Source: Gammaproteobacteria bacterium
Lineage (GTDB): Bacteria; Pseudomonadota; Gammaproteobacteria; UBA6429
Reading direction: 5' to 3'
NCBI GenBank assembly: GCA_003232015.1
Contig: QIKU01000243.1
Location: forward strand, 1 to 11,711
Length of the DNA stretch: 11,711 nucleotides
Under the pieces are notes generated by a model. It made no database searches. It worked only from the letters and a program-made list of their open reading frames with translations, and was not told the origin of the DNA. Positions 1 to 8,029 of this stretch are shown piece by piece (position 1 is the stretch's first letter; the number at the start of each line of letters is the position of its first letter). The translations under genes were made by a program, and so were the position numbers.

Positions 1-174
1 GACTGGAATAGCAAACAGCATGGTGCCCATATAGATAAATAAGGTCGCCCAAATACCGTCGAGGCCATAAGCCTCAAGAACACGCAAGGGATACCAGAAT
101 ACACCCCAGAAGCTTGCGGCAATTAATAATCCTATAACCGGCAGCACCGAGGTGTGTTGTTGGCTGGCTTGCAT
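1..174 (-). CDS. EamA/DMT-family transporter, N-terminal fragment
   Basis: This is the first 58 codons of a minus-strand gene that runs off the left edge. It starts at the ATG complementary to 172–174 and reads MQASQQHTSVLPVIGLLI and onward, open to base 1. A short polar N-terminus is followed by a hydrophobic segment at about residues 10–29 containing an AASFWGVFWYPLR stretch. A second hydrophobic segment begins near residue 43. A small residue-rich first helix with an FWG-type motif is typical of the first EamA repeat of drug/metabolite-superfamily inner-membrane transporters, which usually have ten helices. The substrate cannot be told from this fragment. The gene is divergent from dapC across 78 bases. 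The family call is reasonable but rests on one helix and a half. Confidence 0.6.
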   Translation of the reverse strand, partial: MQASQQHTSVLPVIGLLIAASFWGVFWYPLRVLEAYGLDGIWATLFIYMGTMLFAIPV

Positions 175-213
175 TATAATAGTTGACCCATCAGAAATCG
201 TTTTTGTAAGCTG

Positions 214-243
214 ATAATATTATTCCATTAATAATTAAAACAA
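214..243 (-). promoter_or_regulatory. Candidate sigma-70 promoter for the truncated transporter gene
   Basis: On the minus strand a TTGTTT box (238–243) and a TATTAT box (214–219) are separated by 18 bases. The predicted transcription start is about 30 bases before the transporter ATG. The -10 matches five of six consensus positions, but the -35 matches only three. The region is AT-rich, so chance matches are likely. I found no equally good pair on the plus strand for dapC: the TTGACC at 183–188 is 24 bases from the nearest GATAAT. Confidence 0.25.
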
Positions 244-252
244 CACTAGAAT

Positions 253-1449
253 ATGAATCCAAATTTATCACGGCTACATAGCTACCCATTCGAAAAATTG
301 GCACAATTAAAAACAAGTTGCGTACCACCGAAAGGTTTGGAGCACATTTCCTTAAGTATAGGTGAACCCAAACACCCCGCGCCAGATCGGGTGATGCGCG
401 CCATGATTGATAATTTAGCTGGAATATCAACGTATCCAATAACAAAAGGCACCGACTTACTTCGACAAACCATTGCTGGCTGGTTAACTCAACGATTTAA
501 GCTAAATAGTAACCATATCGAACCGGAAAAAAACATTTTACCGGTGAATGGCACCCGTGAGGCTCTGTTTTCGGTTGCTCAAACACTTATTGATTGTAGT
601 GATAACTCGCTGGTTTTCATGCCAAACCCTTTTTATCAAATTTATGAAGGGGCCGCTATTCTGGCCGGGGCTGAACCTCGTTTTTTAAATACCATCGAAC
701 AGACCCGTTTTTTACCGAATCTTGATGCGGTTAGCACTAATGACTGGCAGCGTTGCCAACTCCTTTATATATGCTCACCGGGCAACCCAACCGGCCGAGT
801 CATGCCGATGGAGATGTTATCGCAATTAATTGAACTTGCTGATAAATATAATTTCACCCTGGTCTCTGACGAGTGTTATTCAGAACTGTATTTTGACGAA
901 TCCCGCCCACCTGTTGGACTGCTGGAAGCCGCCGAGGCGATGGGAAATACAGAATTTAAACATTGTCTGGTGTTCCACAGCTTATCCAAACGTTCTAATT
1001 TGCCCGGATTGCGATCTGGTTTTGTTGCTGGCGATGCGGGGCTGATTCAACAATTCTTTCGTTACCGTACCTATCATGGTTGCGCCATGCCACCACATCA
1101 TCAGGCGGCCAGTATTGCGGCCTGGTCTGATGAGCAACACGTCGTCGCCAACAGGGATCTATACCGTGAGAAATTCGCCGTTGTTATCGATATCCTGAAA
1201 GATGTCCTTGATGTAAAACAACCCGATGCCAGTTTTTATTTATGGGCGAAAACTCCCTATGACGATGAATTATTTTGCAAAAACCTCTTTGCACAACAAA
1301 ATATAACCGCTTTACCCGGCAAATACCTCTCGCGGGATTCAGATGGGCTTAATCCCGGTGCAAATCGGGTGCGGCTGGCACTCGTCGCTGAACTAGAGCA
1401 ATGTCGCCGTGCCGCGCAAAGAATCCGCGAGTTTATTGAAAATTCTTAG
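253..1449 (+). CDS. dapC: Succinyldiaminopimelate transaminase DapC
   Basis: PLP-dependent class I/II aminotransferase, 398 residues, predicted to convert N-succinyl-2-amino-6-ketopimelate plus glutamate to N-succinyl-LL-diaminopimelate in the cytoplasmic succinylase branch of lysine/meso-DAP synthesis. The N-terminus has the HISLSIGEPKH motif typical of proteobacterial DapC (31–41). Fold-type I landmarks are SPGNPTG with N178, SDECYSE with D206 and Y209, the Schiff-base lysine K246 in HSLSKRSN, R254, and the carboxylate-binding R374 in NRVRLAL. No Shine-Dalgarno is obvious before the ATG, but the YPFEKL start region fits the family. dapD follows 79 bases downstream, which supports DapC over a general ArgD/AspC-type enzyme. 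In E. coli ArgD covers this step, so a dedicated dapC is a lineage feature. The gene is intact. Confidence 0.93.
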   Translation: MNPNLSRLHSYPFEKLAQLKTSCVPPKGLEHISLSIGEPKHPAPDRVMRAMIDNLAGISTYPITKGTDLLRQTIAGWLTQRFKLNSNHIEPEKNILPVNGTREALFSVAQTLIDCSDNSLVFMPNPFYQIYEGAAILAGAEPRFLNTIEQTRFLPNLDAVSTNDWQRCQLLYICSPGNPTGRVMPMEMLSQLIELADKYNFTLVSDECYSELYFDESRPPVGLLEAAEAMGNTEFKHCLVFHSLSKRSNLPGLRSGFVAGDAGLIQQFFRYRTYHGCAMPPHHQAASIAAWSDEQHVVANRDLYREKFAVVIDILKDVLDVKQPDASFYLWAKTPYDDELFCKNLFAQQNITALPGKYLSRDSDGLNPGANRVRLALVAELEQCRRAAQRIREFIENS

Positions 1450-1475
1450 GCACTGCATGCCAATCCACGTTAAAA

Positions 1476-1503
1476 TAGACACAATTTACCGAAATCATAT
1501 TTA
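1476..1503 (+). promoter_or_regulatory. Weak candidate promoter between dapC and dapD
   Basis: A TAGACA hexamer (1476–1481, five of six matches to the -35 consensus) is followed after 16 bases by TATTTA (1498–1503), which matches only three -10 positions. A better -10 (TAAAAT) lies too far downstream, at 20 bases spacing. The AT-rich 79-base gap could give dapD its own promoter, but read-through from dapC is equally compatible. Confidence 0.2.
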
Positions 1504-1514
1504 AAATTGAAAAC

Positions 1515-1520
1515 CCGGAG
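1515..1520 (+). promoter_or_regulatory. Ribosome binding site of dapD
   Basis: CCGGAG lies 8 bases before the ATG at 1529. It is the clearest Shine-Dalgarno in the dap cluster and fixes the dapD start. Confidence 0.6.
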
Positions 1521-1528
1521 CCAGCAAC

Positions 1529-2359
1529 ATGAGTGACGATCTAAAACAGGTCATTGAAAAAGCCTTTGAAAACCGTGCCGAAATTACCCCAATGCGTGTT
1601 GACACCATGGTCAAAGAGGCCGTTGGTGACGCCATTTCACTGCTTGATAAAGGCGAACTGCGTGTAGCTGAAAAACAGGGTAACAACTGGGTAGTCCATG
1701 AATGGTTAAAAAAAGCCGTACTGCTGTCATTTCGAATTGAAGACAATGAATTTATGAAAGGCGGGTTTACTAACTATTTTGATAAGGTCACGCCAAAATA
1801 CGCCGAATATAATTCAAGAGATTTCCGCGCTGATGGGGTTCGGGTTGTGCCTCCTGCGACGGTTCGCCGTGGTGCCTACATTGCCTCAGGCGTGGTGTTG
1901 ATGCCGTCCTATGTTAACATCGGCGCCTATGTCGATAGTGGCACCATGGTCGACACCTGGGCGACCGTTGGTTCCTGCGCCCAGATCGGAAAAAATGTCC
2001 ACCTCTCTGGTGGCGTTGGCATTGGTGGCGTACTTGAACCATTACAGGCTGCACCAACGATTATCGAAGACAACTGTTTTATCGGCGCACGCTCCGAAGT
2101 CGTTGAAGGCGTTATTGTCGAAGAAGGTTCCGTCATTTCTATGGGCGTTTACATTGGCCAAAGCACCCGAATTTATAATCGTATGACAGACGAAGTAAGC
2201 TACGGTCGAATTCCGGCTGGCTCGGTTGTCGTTTCCGGTAACTTACCAGCATCTGATGGAAGTACTAAATACAGCCTGTATTGTGCCGTTATCGTGAAAC
2301 AGGTCGATGAAAAAACCCGTAGTAAGGTTGGCATAAATGAATTGTTACGTGATATTTGA
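1529..2359 (+). CDS. dapD: 2,3,4,5-tetrahydropyridine-2,6-dicarboxylate N-succinyltransferase DapD
   Basis: DapD transfers succinyl from succinyl-CoA to tetrahydrodipicolinate, the committed step of the succinylase branch toward meso-DAP and lysine. At 276 residues it is close to the 274 of the E. coli enzyme. An alpha-helical N-terminal domain (about 1–100) precedes a left-handed beta-helix of hexapeptide repeats (about 105–235), visible as recurring V/I-x-x-G-A-x patterns such as VNIGAYVD and [13 protein letters not shown]. The family hallmark [17 protein letters not shown] spans 138–154. D142 and E190 sit where the proposed catalytic Asp/Glu pair of the family lies (assignment from memory). 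The C-terminus with [11 protein letters not shown] is the usual cap. It follows dapC, and its TGA shares one base with the ATG of yffB (TGATG), suggesting coupled translation. The gene appears intact and the call is secure. Confidence 0.97.
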   Translation: MSDDLKQVIEKAFENRAEITPMRVDTMVKEAVGDAISLLDKGELRVAEKQGNNWVVHEWLKKAVLLSFRIEDNEFMKGGFTNYFDKVTPKYAEYNSRDFRADGVRVVPPATVRRGAYIASGVVLMPSYVNIGAYVDSGTMVDTWATVGSCAQIGKNVHLSGGVGIGGVLEPLQAAPTIIEDNCFIGARSEVVEGVIVEEGSVISMGVYIGQSTRIYNRMTDEVSYGRIPAGSVVVSGNLPASDGSTKYSLYCAVIVKQVDEKTRSKVGINELLRDI

Positions 2360-2712
2360 TGGCCGCACCCACCGTTTATGGCATCGCTAATTGTGACACA
2401 GTCAAAAAAGCCCGTCGTTGGCTCGATGATCACCAGGTAAAACATCAGTTTCATGATTTCCGTCGTGACGGACTGACTGCAAAACAATTAAAAAGCTGGT
2501 TCACCACAGTTGAGTTAGAGTTATTGCTCAATAAACGCAGCCGCACCTGGCGTGAACTGGATGAAAAAGATAAAACGAATGTAACTCAGGCAAAGGCGAT
2601 TAAACTTATGCTGGATCAACCCAGCTTAATTAAACGTCCTGTGCTCGCCATGGGCACGCAAATCCTGGTAGGTTTTGATGCTAAGCAATACGAGTCGCTG
2701 TTTGTAAGATGA
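2359..2712 (+). CDS. yffB: ArsC/Spx-family protein YffB
   Basis: A 117-residue thioredoxin-fold protein of the ArsC/Spx/YffB superfamily. It opens with a beta strand, [17 protein letters not shown]. The single active-site-type cysteine C12 is followed by DTV, so there is no CxxC redox pair. An IKRPV motif at 91–95 sits where the family has its conserved cis-proline region. I chose the ATG at 2359, which overlaps the dapD stop as TGATG. A TTG one codon upstream would extend the frame but lies within dapD and has no Shine-Dalgarno. The stop overlaps dapE by ATGA. E. coli also carries yffB directly before dapE, so the pairing is old. The function is unknown; arsenate reduction is unlikely from this context, and a glutathione- or thiol-linked role is only a guess. 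Confidence 0.9.
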   Translation: MAAPTVYGIANCDTVKKARRWLDDHQVKHQFHDFRRDGLTAKQLKSWFTTVELELLLNKRSRTWRELDEKDKTNVTQAKAIKLMLDQPSLIKRPVLAMGTQILVGFDAKQYESLFVR

Positions 2713-3842
2713 GTGAATCACCCACGTTAAAATTGAGCAAAGCATTAATATCCCGCGCCTCGGTGACGCCGAACGATCTCGGCTGTCAACAACTCATTGC
2801 TGAGCGATTAGTGGCGCTTGGATTCAAGGTAGAACACCTGCGTTTTGGTGAAACCGATAATTTATGGGCCCGACTTGGTAACGATACTCCCTGTTTCGCT
2901 TTTGCAGGTCATACCGATGTGGTTCCTTCTGGACCGGAAAGCGACTGGTCATCACCACCTTTCACTCCAACAATCAAAGACGGTGTTTTATACGGTCGTG
3001 GTGCAGCCGACATGAAAAGTTCGATTGCGGCCATGATCACAGCGACTGAACGTTTCCTTGCCACTAAACCCACATTAAAAGGCAGCATTGCCTTTTTGAT
3101 CACCAGTGATGAAGAAGGCCCGGCGAAAGACGGCACGGTAAAAATCATTGAAACACTTCAGGCCCGTAACGAAGACATTAGCTGGTGTTTAGTCGGCGAA
3201 CCGTCGAGCACCAACAAGGTCGGTGACGTAATAAAAAATGGTCGACGTGGATCCCTGGGCGCTCGCCTGACCGTTATTGGACAGCAAGGCCATGTCGCCT
3301 ACCCTCATCTCGCCAATAACCCAATCCATGCAATCAGTCCTGCGCTTACCGAACTGTGCGCGCATAGCTGGGATAAAGGAAATGCACACTTTCCCCCGAC
3401 AACGTTTCAAATTAGCAACATCAATGCCGGCACCGGAGCCACCAATGTGATACCAGGGGAGATCGTTGTTGAGTTGAATTTTCGCTTCTCGACTGAGGTT
3501 ACGGATCAACAATTACAAACACTGGTTGAAGAAATACTTAACCGCCACAAGCTAAACTATAAAATTGAATGGACTTTATCGGGGCAGGCGTTTATAACCG
3601 AACACGGCGAGTTGATTAACGCAACACAGGCCGCAATAAAAGAAATTTGTCAGTATGAAACCAAATTATCAACCGCCGGCGGCACCTCGGATGGACGTTT
3701 TATCGCACCAACGGGGTCACAGGTGATTGAACTTGGCCCCGTCAATGCCAGTATTCATAAGGTCGATGAAAATGTGAATATTCAGGAACTTGATAAACTG
3801 TCTTCAATTTACGAAAAGATATTAAACAATCTGCTCGTTTAG
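2709..3842 (+). CDS. dapE: Succinyl-diaminopimelate desuccinylase DapE
   Basis: Di-zinc M20 peptidase-family enzyme that hydrolyses N-succinyl-LL-diaminopimelate to succinate and LL-diaminopimelate, the last succinylated step before DapF. The 377 residues match the family length. Metal and catalytic residues are all present: H68 and D70 in GHTDVVPSG, the bridging D101 in [10 protein letters not shown], the catalytic base E135 and metal ligand E136 in TSDEEGPA, E164 in GEPS, and H350 in NASIHKVDE. Each is offset by one from my recollection of E. coli DapE numbering. The dimerisation lid domain spans about 180–295, with [10 protein letters not shown] at its start. Translation is probably coupled to yffB through the ATGA overlap, with only a weak Shine-Dalgarno of its own. 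It is the last gene of the dap cluster and meets the DUF302 gene tail to tail. Confidence 0.97.
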   Translation: MSESPTLKLSKALISRASVTPNDLGCQQLIAERLVALGFKVEHLRFGETDNLWARLGNDTPCFAFAGHTDVVPSGPESDWSSPPFTPTIKDGVLYGRGAADMKSSIAAMITATERFLATKPTLKGSIAFLITSDEEGPAKDGTVKIIETLQARNEDISWCLVGEPSSTNKVGDVIKNGRRGSLGARLTVIGQQGHVAYPHLANNPIHAISPALTELCAHSWDKGNAHFPPTTFQISNINAGTGATNVIPGEIVVELNFRFSTEVTDQQLQTLVEEILNRHKLNYKIEWTLSGQAFITEHGELINATQAAIKEICQYETKLSTAGGTSDGRFIAPTGSQVIELGPVNASIHKVDENVNIQELDKLSSIYEKILNNLLV

Positions 3843-3848
3843 TATTTT

Positions 3849-3864
3849 AGCGTTTTAAATTACG
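3849..3864. terminator. Weak possible bidirectional terminator between convergent genes
   Basis: The 32-base gap between the dapE stop and the DUF302 stop holds GCGT and ACGC arms (4 base pairs) around an AT-only loop, with short T or A runs nearby on both strands. The position between convergent genes is right for a shared terminator, but the stem is short and there is no solid U-tract. I report it only as the best candidate here. Confidence 0.2.
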
Positions 3865-3874
3865 CCTTATCTAA

Positions 3875-4357
3875 TTACTTTAGGCCGCCTTCAATCGTCC
3901 GAATAACATCCTGTTCAAGTTCCAGTGCTACTTTTTCGGCTGGACTGCCGGTCGCCACCAAACTAGGTCGAACAAATAAAATTCGAGTCATTCCTTCTTT
4001 GTAGACCAGAGAAATATGTAACGGGCATAAGGCCAGCATCTGCGGATCGGCATTGCTCATCAGGTTGGCATACCAGCCATTACAAAATACCATACTGCGA
4101 ATCGCTTCCAGTTTATTTTTATTGTAGTCCTTACCCCAACGCTTTTTAAAATGAGATAGATTTTTTCCTATGTTAGGCTCGAAAATCACATAGTAACCAT
4201 TATTTTCAAGGGCATTAAATATTTGTTTATAGGTTTTTTCCATCGGCCCTTTTACCTGCTTTTCATAAATCATGGGCGAACCGGCCCAGGACAGCGGTGC
4301 GACTACACTCATCACAACTAAAAACAAACTTAATATATTGTATTTCATTATTTTCAC
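3875..4357 (-). CDS. Secreted DUF302-domain protein
   Basis: I chose a GTG start at 4357 because GGAG lies 6 bases upstream. An ATG at 4348 (no well-placed Shine-Dalgarno) and one at 4375 are alternatives in the same frame. From GTG the protein has 160 residues and begins with a Sec signal peptide: MK near the start, a hydrophobic core, and a likely cut after SWA (residue 25). The mature part fits DUF302, with an amphipathic start (YEKQVKGPMEKTYKQIFNAL), then the conserved VFCNGWYANLM with C92, ALCPLHISLVY with C111, and a TRILFVRPSLVA strand. The two cysteines could pair in the periplasm. The domain's function is not known. The gene lies 39 bases after the tsaB stop and is probably the last gene of the mrcB–yoaA–tsaB run. 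There is no lipobox, so it is likely a soluble periplasmic protein. Confidence 0.78.
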   Translation of the reverse strand: MKIMKYNILSLFLVVMSVVAPLSWAGSPMIYEKQVKGPMEKTYKQIFNALENNGYYVIFEPNIGKNLSHFKKRWGKDYNKNKLEAIRSMVFCNGWYANLMSNADPQMLALCPLHISLVYKEGMTRILFVRPSLVATGSPAEKVALELEQDVIRTIEGGLK

Positions 4358-4396
4358 ACACAGCTCCATCGGCATAGTTCACATCAAGCGATCACT

Positions 4397-5101
4397 TCAG
4401 GAGTTCGCTTTTGGGGGTATCGCGACATTATCTCTTAAATAAGTTGGTATTGCTAAGCTTGCATCAACAATTAAATTATTTTCATCGGTCTTCCTTGTTT
4501 CCCAGGCTTCTTTTGCCAACGGCAATATATCCTGGGCAAGTGGATATCGTTTCGCCTCAACGGTATTCAAATTGACCAGAGAATCTACATTTAGTTCATC
4601 GGAAAATTGCACGAAGCCGCTGCCAACACCATGCCAGTTCAGACTATTCTGCAATTTTATTTCACAAGGTGCGGTTACCTGTTCATCACCGAACAAATTA
4701 AGTTGATTATTTTCAAGTTGATAACAGGCCCAGTAGACTTCATTTTTGCGGGCATCCATGCAGGCTAGCACGAATTTTTGTTTATCAAGCCGAACCGCAC
4801 CTTGCGCCAAAGCCGCGAGACTGGAAACCGGTATAACGGGTAAGTCATGAGCAAGAGCCAGACCCTGGGTGACACTGGCGCAAATTCTGAGTCCGGTAAA
4901 TGAACCTGGGCCACGAGAAAAGCCAATGGCATCGAGATTTGACAGGCCAAGTTGTGCATCTGCTAATAACTGTTGCACCATCGATAAAATAACCTGAGTA
5001 TGCTGTTGTGGAACAAATCGTTCGATTGACAACGTCTGCTCATTACTCAATAAGGCAACCGAGCACATTTCAGTGACCGTATCGATGGCAAGAATCTTCA
5101 T
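4397..5101 (-). CDS. tsaB: tRNA threonylcarbamoyladenosine biosynthesis protein TsaB
   Basis: TsaB (YeaZ) is the non-catalytic partner that dimerises with TsaD and, with TsaE, transfers threonylcarbamoyl from the TsaC product to A37 of ANN-decoding tRNAs. At 234 residues it matches the usual length of about 230. It has an ASKHA-type N-terminal domain: MKILAIDTVTEMCSVAL at 1–17, a conserved H34, the RGPGSFTGLRIC signature at 63–74, and PVSSLAALAQ at 91–100. The second half starts at DARKNEVYWACY and is divergent, as normal for the family. Its ATG overlaps the yoaA stop by ATGA, so translation is probably coupled. YoaA and TsaB are also near neighbours in E. coli. Family members of this length are TsaB rather than the longer TsaD, which carries metal-binding histidines absent here. 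Confidence 0.94.
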   Translation of the reverse strand: MKILAIDTVTEMCSVALLSNEQTLSIERFVPQQHTQVILSMVQQLLADAQLGLSNLDAIGFSRGPGSFTGLRICASVTQGLALAHDLPVIPVSSLAALAQGAVRLDKQKFVLACMDARKNEVYWACYQLENNQLNLFGDEQVTAPCEIKLQNSLNWHGVGSGFVQFSDELNVDSLVNLNTVEAKRYPLAQDILPLAKEAWETRKTDENNLIVDASLAIPTYLRDNVAIPPKANS

Positions 5102-7035
5102 TCATTCACCGCTTGTGCGTCACGTTGCCTTAAATAAAGATTATGAATATCAATAATCGAATCCGACTGAGGCATAGCCGGCAAACTTTTTAAAAATGTT
5201 TTTCCATAAGCCTTGGTCTTCAATCGTGGATCGCAAATCATCAGCACACCATAATCGCTGGCATCTCGTATCAAGCGCCCCACTCCCTGCTTAAGCATGA
5301 TCACGGCTTTGGGTAACTGGTAAGACATGAATGCGTTAATGCCCTGCTCTTTTAAGGCATCCAGGCGCGCCTGAAAAACCGGATCATTGGGTGAAGCAAA
5401 CGGTAACTTGTCAATAATAACGCAGGTTAGTGCATCACCGCGAACATCAACTCCTTCCCAGAAACTGTTTGTTCCTAGCAAAACCGCATTCGGTGTTTTT
5501 CGGAACCGTTCGAGAATGACATCTCGTGGACCTTCGCCTTGAATGAATAAAGGGTAAGCCAATTCCTTTTTTAACCGATCCCGCGCAAGGTTCAAGGCCT
5601 TAAAACTGGTAAACAGAAAAAAAGCATGACCTTCACTTTTCTTTAACACTTCTATGGCTTTATCGATAACTTTGCCCGTATAGGTTTCGTTATTGGGTTC
5701 GGGTAGTCCAATCGGCAAATAGAGAAGCGCCTGTTGCGAATAATTAAATGGACTTTCCAGTAAAAGAGACTGGTATTCGGTTAACCCCAGGCCTTGTACA
5801 AAATAATCAAAACCTCCCGATACCGATAAAGTTGCCGAGGTAAAGACCCATGACCCGGATTTTTTCTGCTTTTTGGCCTGAAATGCATCGGCAATATTTA
5901 ATGGTGTTAAATGCATCGACACCGAACGTTGATGAACCTCAAACCAATGTACATGTTCTGGGGTTGAATCCTGACTGACTTGTTGTAGTTTTCCCTGTAA
6001 CACCACTAAACGGGAAAAACAGCTCTCCATTTCCGTCGAGCGTTCACATAATGGGTGCAATTCGTTCTTTAGTGCCGCCAGACGGTCATCCAGCTCAGCA
6101 ATTTGCGCGATTATGTTCTGATCCTTACTAACGGTATTCCAGGCTGAACGTCGTGCCTTCGATCCAAACGCGAGATATAAATCACGAGCCGCCTTTTGGA
6201 CTAAATCTGCTAGCTGATCAATTTTTTTAGACTCATTGATGTGTTGCAGGTATTCTTTTTTTACATCCGAACCCAGTTCAATAAATTGCTGAGTACTGAC
6301 CCCAATACCGAAAAAACTCGATGCTATTTCCGCAAGCTGGTGGGCCTCATCAATTAAATAGATATCCGCCGTCGGCAAAAGCTCACCAAAGCCATCCTCC
6401 ATAAGCGACATATCAGACAATAGCAAATGATGGTTAATAACCACCAGATCGGCGGCCTGAGCCTCACGTCGAGCAAGCATTACATGACATTGTTGAAAAT
6501 CGTCACAATCGCTGCCGATACAGTTTTCACTTGTTGAGGTCACTCTGGACCAAAGCATATCGCCTTCAGGAATCGCAACATGCTCACTCACATCTCCTGA
6601 TTTAGTTTGACGTGCCCAGCTACTAATGCCCTGAATTTGCGTTATTGACCGCGGCGGTAGATTATCAAGGTTGGATTGTTGTTGTCTTAGTCGGTGCAGA
6701 CATAAGTAGTTACTGCGCCCTTTTAATAAGGCACATGAAACCGGCATTTTTAATGCCTGACGCACAAGTGGAATGTCTTTTTTGAATAATTGATCTTGCA
6801 GATTTTTTGTGCCAGTCGAGATAATTACTTTTTTACCGGAACATAATGCCGGCACCAGATAAGCAAACGTTTTTCCCGTACCCGTACCTGCTTCTACGAC
6901 AAGATCCTGTTTTCGTTCAAAACAGATTTGAATCGCTTCGGCCATCTGCTGCTGTTGTTCGCGAACACTAAACTGATCAATCTGATCAGCTAATGGACCC
7001 TGCTCACCTAAGATTTGCTTTACATCATTTAGCAT
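5098..7035 (-). CDS. yoaA: YoaA, DinG/XPD-like iron-sulphur DNA helicase
   Basis: A 645-residue superfamily 2 helicase of the XPD/DinG type; E. coli YoaA is of similar size. It is predicted to unwind DNA 5'-3' in repair; E. coli YoaA acts with the polymerase III chi subunit HolC on damaged forks. Motifs in order: an RE-Q-rich stretch near 25; Walker A EAGTGTGKT at 48–56; four cysteines suited to a 4Fe-4S cluster at C112, C172, C177 and C183; DEAH box 229–232; TSATL 399–403; FWEGVD 525–530; and QGVGRLIR 583–590. The presence of all four cysteines argues for an active cluster. There is no N-terminal exonuclease domain, and the length favours YoaA over DinG (about 700 residues). The start follows the 160-residue gene by 27 bases with a poor Shine-Dalgarno. 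tsaB overlaps its 3' end. Confidence 0.93.
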   Translation of the reverse strand: MLNDVKQILGEQGPLADQIDQFSVREQQQQMAEAIQICFERKQDLVVEAGTGTGKTFAYLVPALCSGKKVIISTGTKNLQDQLFKKDIPLVRQALKMPVSCALLKGRSNYLCLHRLRQQQSNLDNLPPRSITQIQGISSWARQTKSGDVSEHVAIPEGDMLWSRVTSTSENCIGSDCDDFQQCHVMLARREAQAADLVVINHHLLLSDMSLMEDGFGELLPTADIYLIDEAHQLAEIASSFFGIGVSTQQFIELGSDVKKEYLQHINESKKIDQLADLVQKAARDLYLAFGSKARRSAWNTVSKDQNIIAQIAELDDRLAALKNELHPLCERSTEMESCFSRLVVLQGKLQQVSQDSTPEHVHWFEVHQRSVSMHLTPLNIADAFQAKKQKKSGSWVFTSATLSVSGGFDYFVQGLGLTEYQSLLLESPFNYSQQALLYLPIGLPEPNNETYTGKVIDKAIEVLKKSEGHAFFLFTSFKALNLARDRLKKELAYPLFIQGEGPRDVILERFRKTPNAVLLGTNSFWEGVDVRGDALTCVIIDKLPFASPNDPVFQARLDALKEQGINAFMSYQLPKAVIMLKQGVGRLIRDASDYGVLMICDPRLKTKAYGKTFLKSLPAMPQSDSIIDIHNLYLRQRDAQAVNE

Positions 7036-7062
7036 TATAACTTGATACTTACCTGGAATGAT

Positions 7063-7545
7063 TTAATCGCAAACAATACCATCTTGCGGCGTCCAGACCA
7101 ATCGCGCCAGATGTTTAAATCGAGCGATACTCATAGCACCGCGGTTTTGACGCTTGCTCTTAAGCACGTCAAGCTCCTGCTCAATTTCTCTACGTTTTGC
7201 CATATAGATTTCCTGGGTTTCAAACTCTTCATTCATTAATACCAACACAACGGCATCCCAACTTTTGTCTAATTTTAGCTGCCCGATTCTTTGTCCAGAT
7301 TTACTCTCATCAAAAATTGCCCGACCTTTAATCTGAATTTTCAGATCATGCCAGTCAGAATAGTCGCCGATGGCATCAAACCCACCTTCTGTCTCAGAGT
7401 CTGCCAGCTTTAACTGCAGAAATTCGCAGGCATCGTGTTTGGCAATTTCACTGCTAACCGCCAACGAAATACCGGTTGCCCGCTTATAGTCTGCGGCCAG
7501 GCGACGCGTTTGCGCAATAAGCTTACTGACATCATAGATCGACAT
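7063..7545 (-). CDS. Conserved hypothetical protein with a nuclease-like motif pattern
   Basis: A 160-residue cytoplasmic protein with no signal peptide or membrane segment. It begins with a helix (SKLIAQTRRLAADYKRATG) and ends in a basic helical region closing with FKHLARLVW. In the middle, E33 in a helix, D57 in GGFDAIGD, and Q71 with K73 in LKIQIKGR are arranged like the E…D…(D/E/Q)xK core of PD-(D/E)xK nucleases. QIGQLKLDKSWDAVVLVLM then gives the expected following beta strand. I recall similar uncharacterised proteobacterial proteins (possibly filed under a DUF) but cannot confirm the family. It lies 28 bases after the TPR lipoprotein gene and 27 before yoaA. A role with the helicase in DNA handling is inference. 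It could also be a non-catalytic member of the fold. Confidence 0.75.
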   Translation of the reverse strand: MSIYDVSKLIAQTRRLAADYKRATGISLAVSSEIAKHDACEFLQLKLADSETEGGFDAIGDYSDWHDLKIQIKGRAIFDESKSGQRIGQLKLDKSWDAVVLVLMNEEFETQEIYMAKRREIEQELDVLKSKRQNRGAMSIARFKHLARLVWTPQDGIVCD

Positions 7546-7573
7546 GTTAAATTATGACTTTTATAGTTTCTAT

Positions 7574-8029
7574 TTAGAGCTGTCCTGATAGGCGTCGGGC
7601 TTTATCCTGAGCTTGCATCGCACCATTCTGATCACCCATTTGCTGCCTTGAATGCGCAATGATACGCCAATTGTCCGCCTTTAGCTTATTATTCGAGCCT
7701 GCCAGGTAACTGGATTTTTGCGCCAGTCCCACCGCATCCTGATAACGAGACTGATGTAAACGTAATTTTGCCAGATAGTGCCACAAACTGGCATTTTTAG
7801 GCTCAATATGAACGGTGCGTTCGAGTAAAACTTCGGCACGTTGATAGTCCCCTTGCTGTGTCGCGGTTCTGGCTTTCTCGATTAGGGAGATAACCGCATT
7901 CGAGGTGTTTTTATCGGGTAAAACCGTTTTCTGCGGATCTTCTCCCGGCAGTTCAACACCCGACCGCTGTGTCGTTGCACAGCTGGTAAGCAGGAATAAT
8001 GGGACTATATAATAGAGTAATTTTTTCAT
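7574..8029 (-). CDS. TPR-repeat lipoprotein, candidate LpoP-type activator of PBP1B
   Basis: A 151-residue lipoprotein. MKKLLYYIVPLFLLTSC gives a type II signal peptide with lipobox L14-T-S-C17. The residue after C17 is alanine, not aspartate, so outer-membrane sorting is expected. A polar linker (18–42) precedes about three TPR helix pairs, near 45–78, 80–112 and 117–149. The second has WHYLAKLRLHQSRYQDAVGLAQ, a clear TPR signature. The ATG overlaps the mrcB stop as ATGA and no Shine-Dalgarno is seen, so its translation is probably coupled to mrcB. In Pseudomonas aeruginosa the TPR lipoprotein LpoP activates PBP1B, and such genes are often linked to the PBP1B gene in bacteria lacking LpoB (from memory). 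Linkage plus architecture make that role plausible. A generic TPR scaffold is the alternative. Confidence 0.87.
   Translation of the reverse strand: MKKLLYYIVPLFLLTSCATTQRSGVELPGEDPQKTVLPDKNTSNAVISLIEKARTATQQGDYQRAEVLLERTVHIEPKNASLWHYLAKLRLHQSRYQDAVGLAQKSSYLAGSNNKLKADNWRIIAHSRQQMGDQNGAMQAQDKARRLSGQL

Noticed and set aside
183..218. TTGACC and GATAAT as a dapC promoter
   Set aside because: The spacing is 24 bases, outside the sigma-70 range, and no alternative -10 lies at 16–19 bases.
2356..2358. TTG as the start codon of yffB
   Set aside because: The next codon is an ATG that overlaps the dapD stop as TGATG, the usual coupling arrangement. TTG would add only one residue without any ribosome binding site.
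2359..2712. Arsenate reductase (ArsC) function
   Set aside because: The fold family matches, but the dap context and match to YffB, with no arsenic-resistance genes nearby, argue against it.
7042..7239. Plus-strand 65-codon frame opposite the nuclease-like gene
   Set aside because: Lies wholly antisense to a better-supported gene, with no ribosome binding site and no domain.
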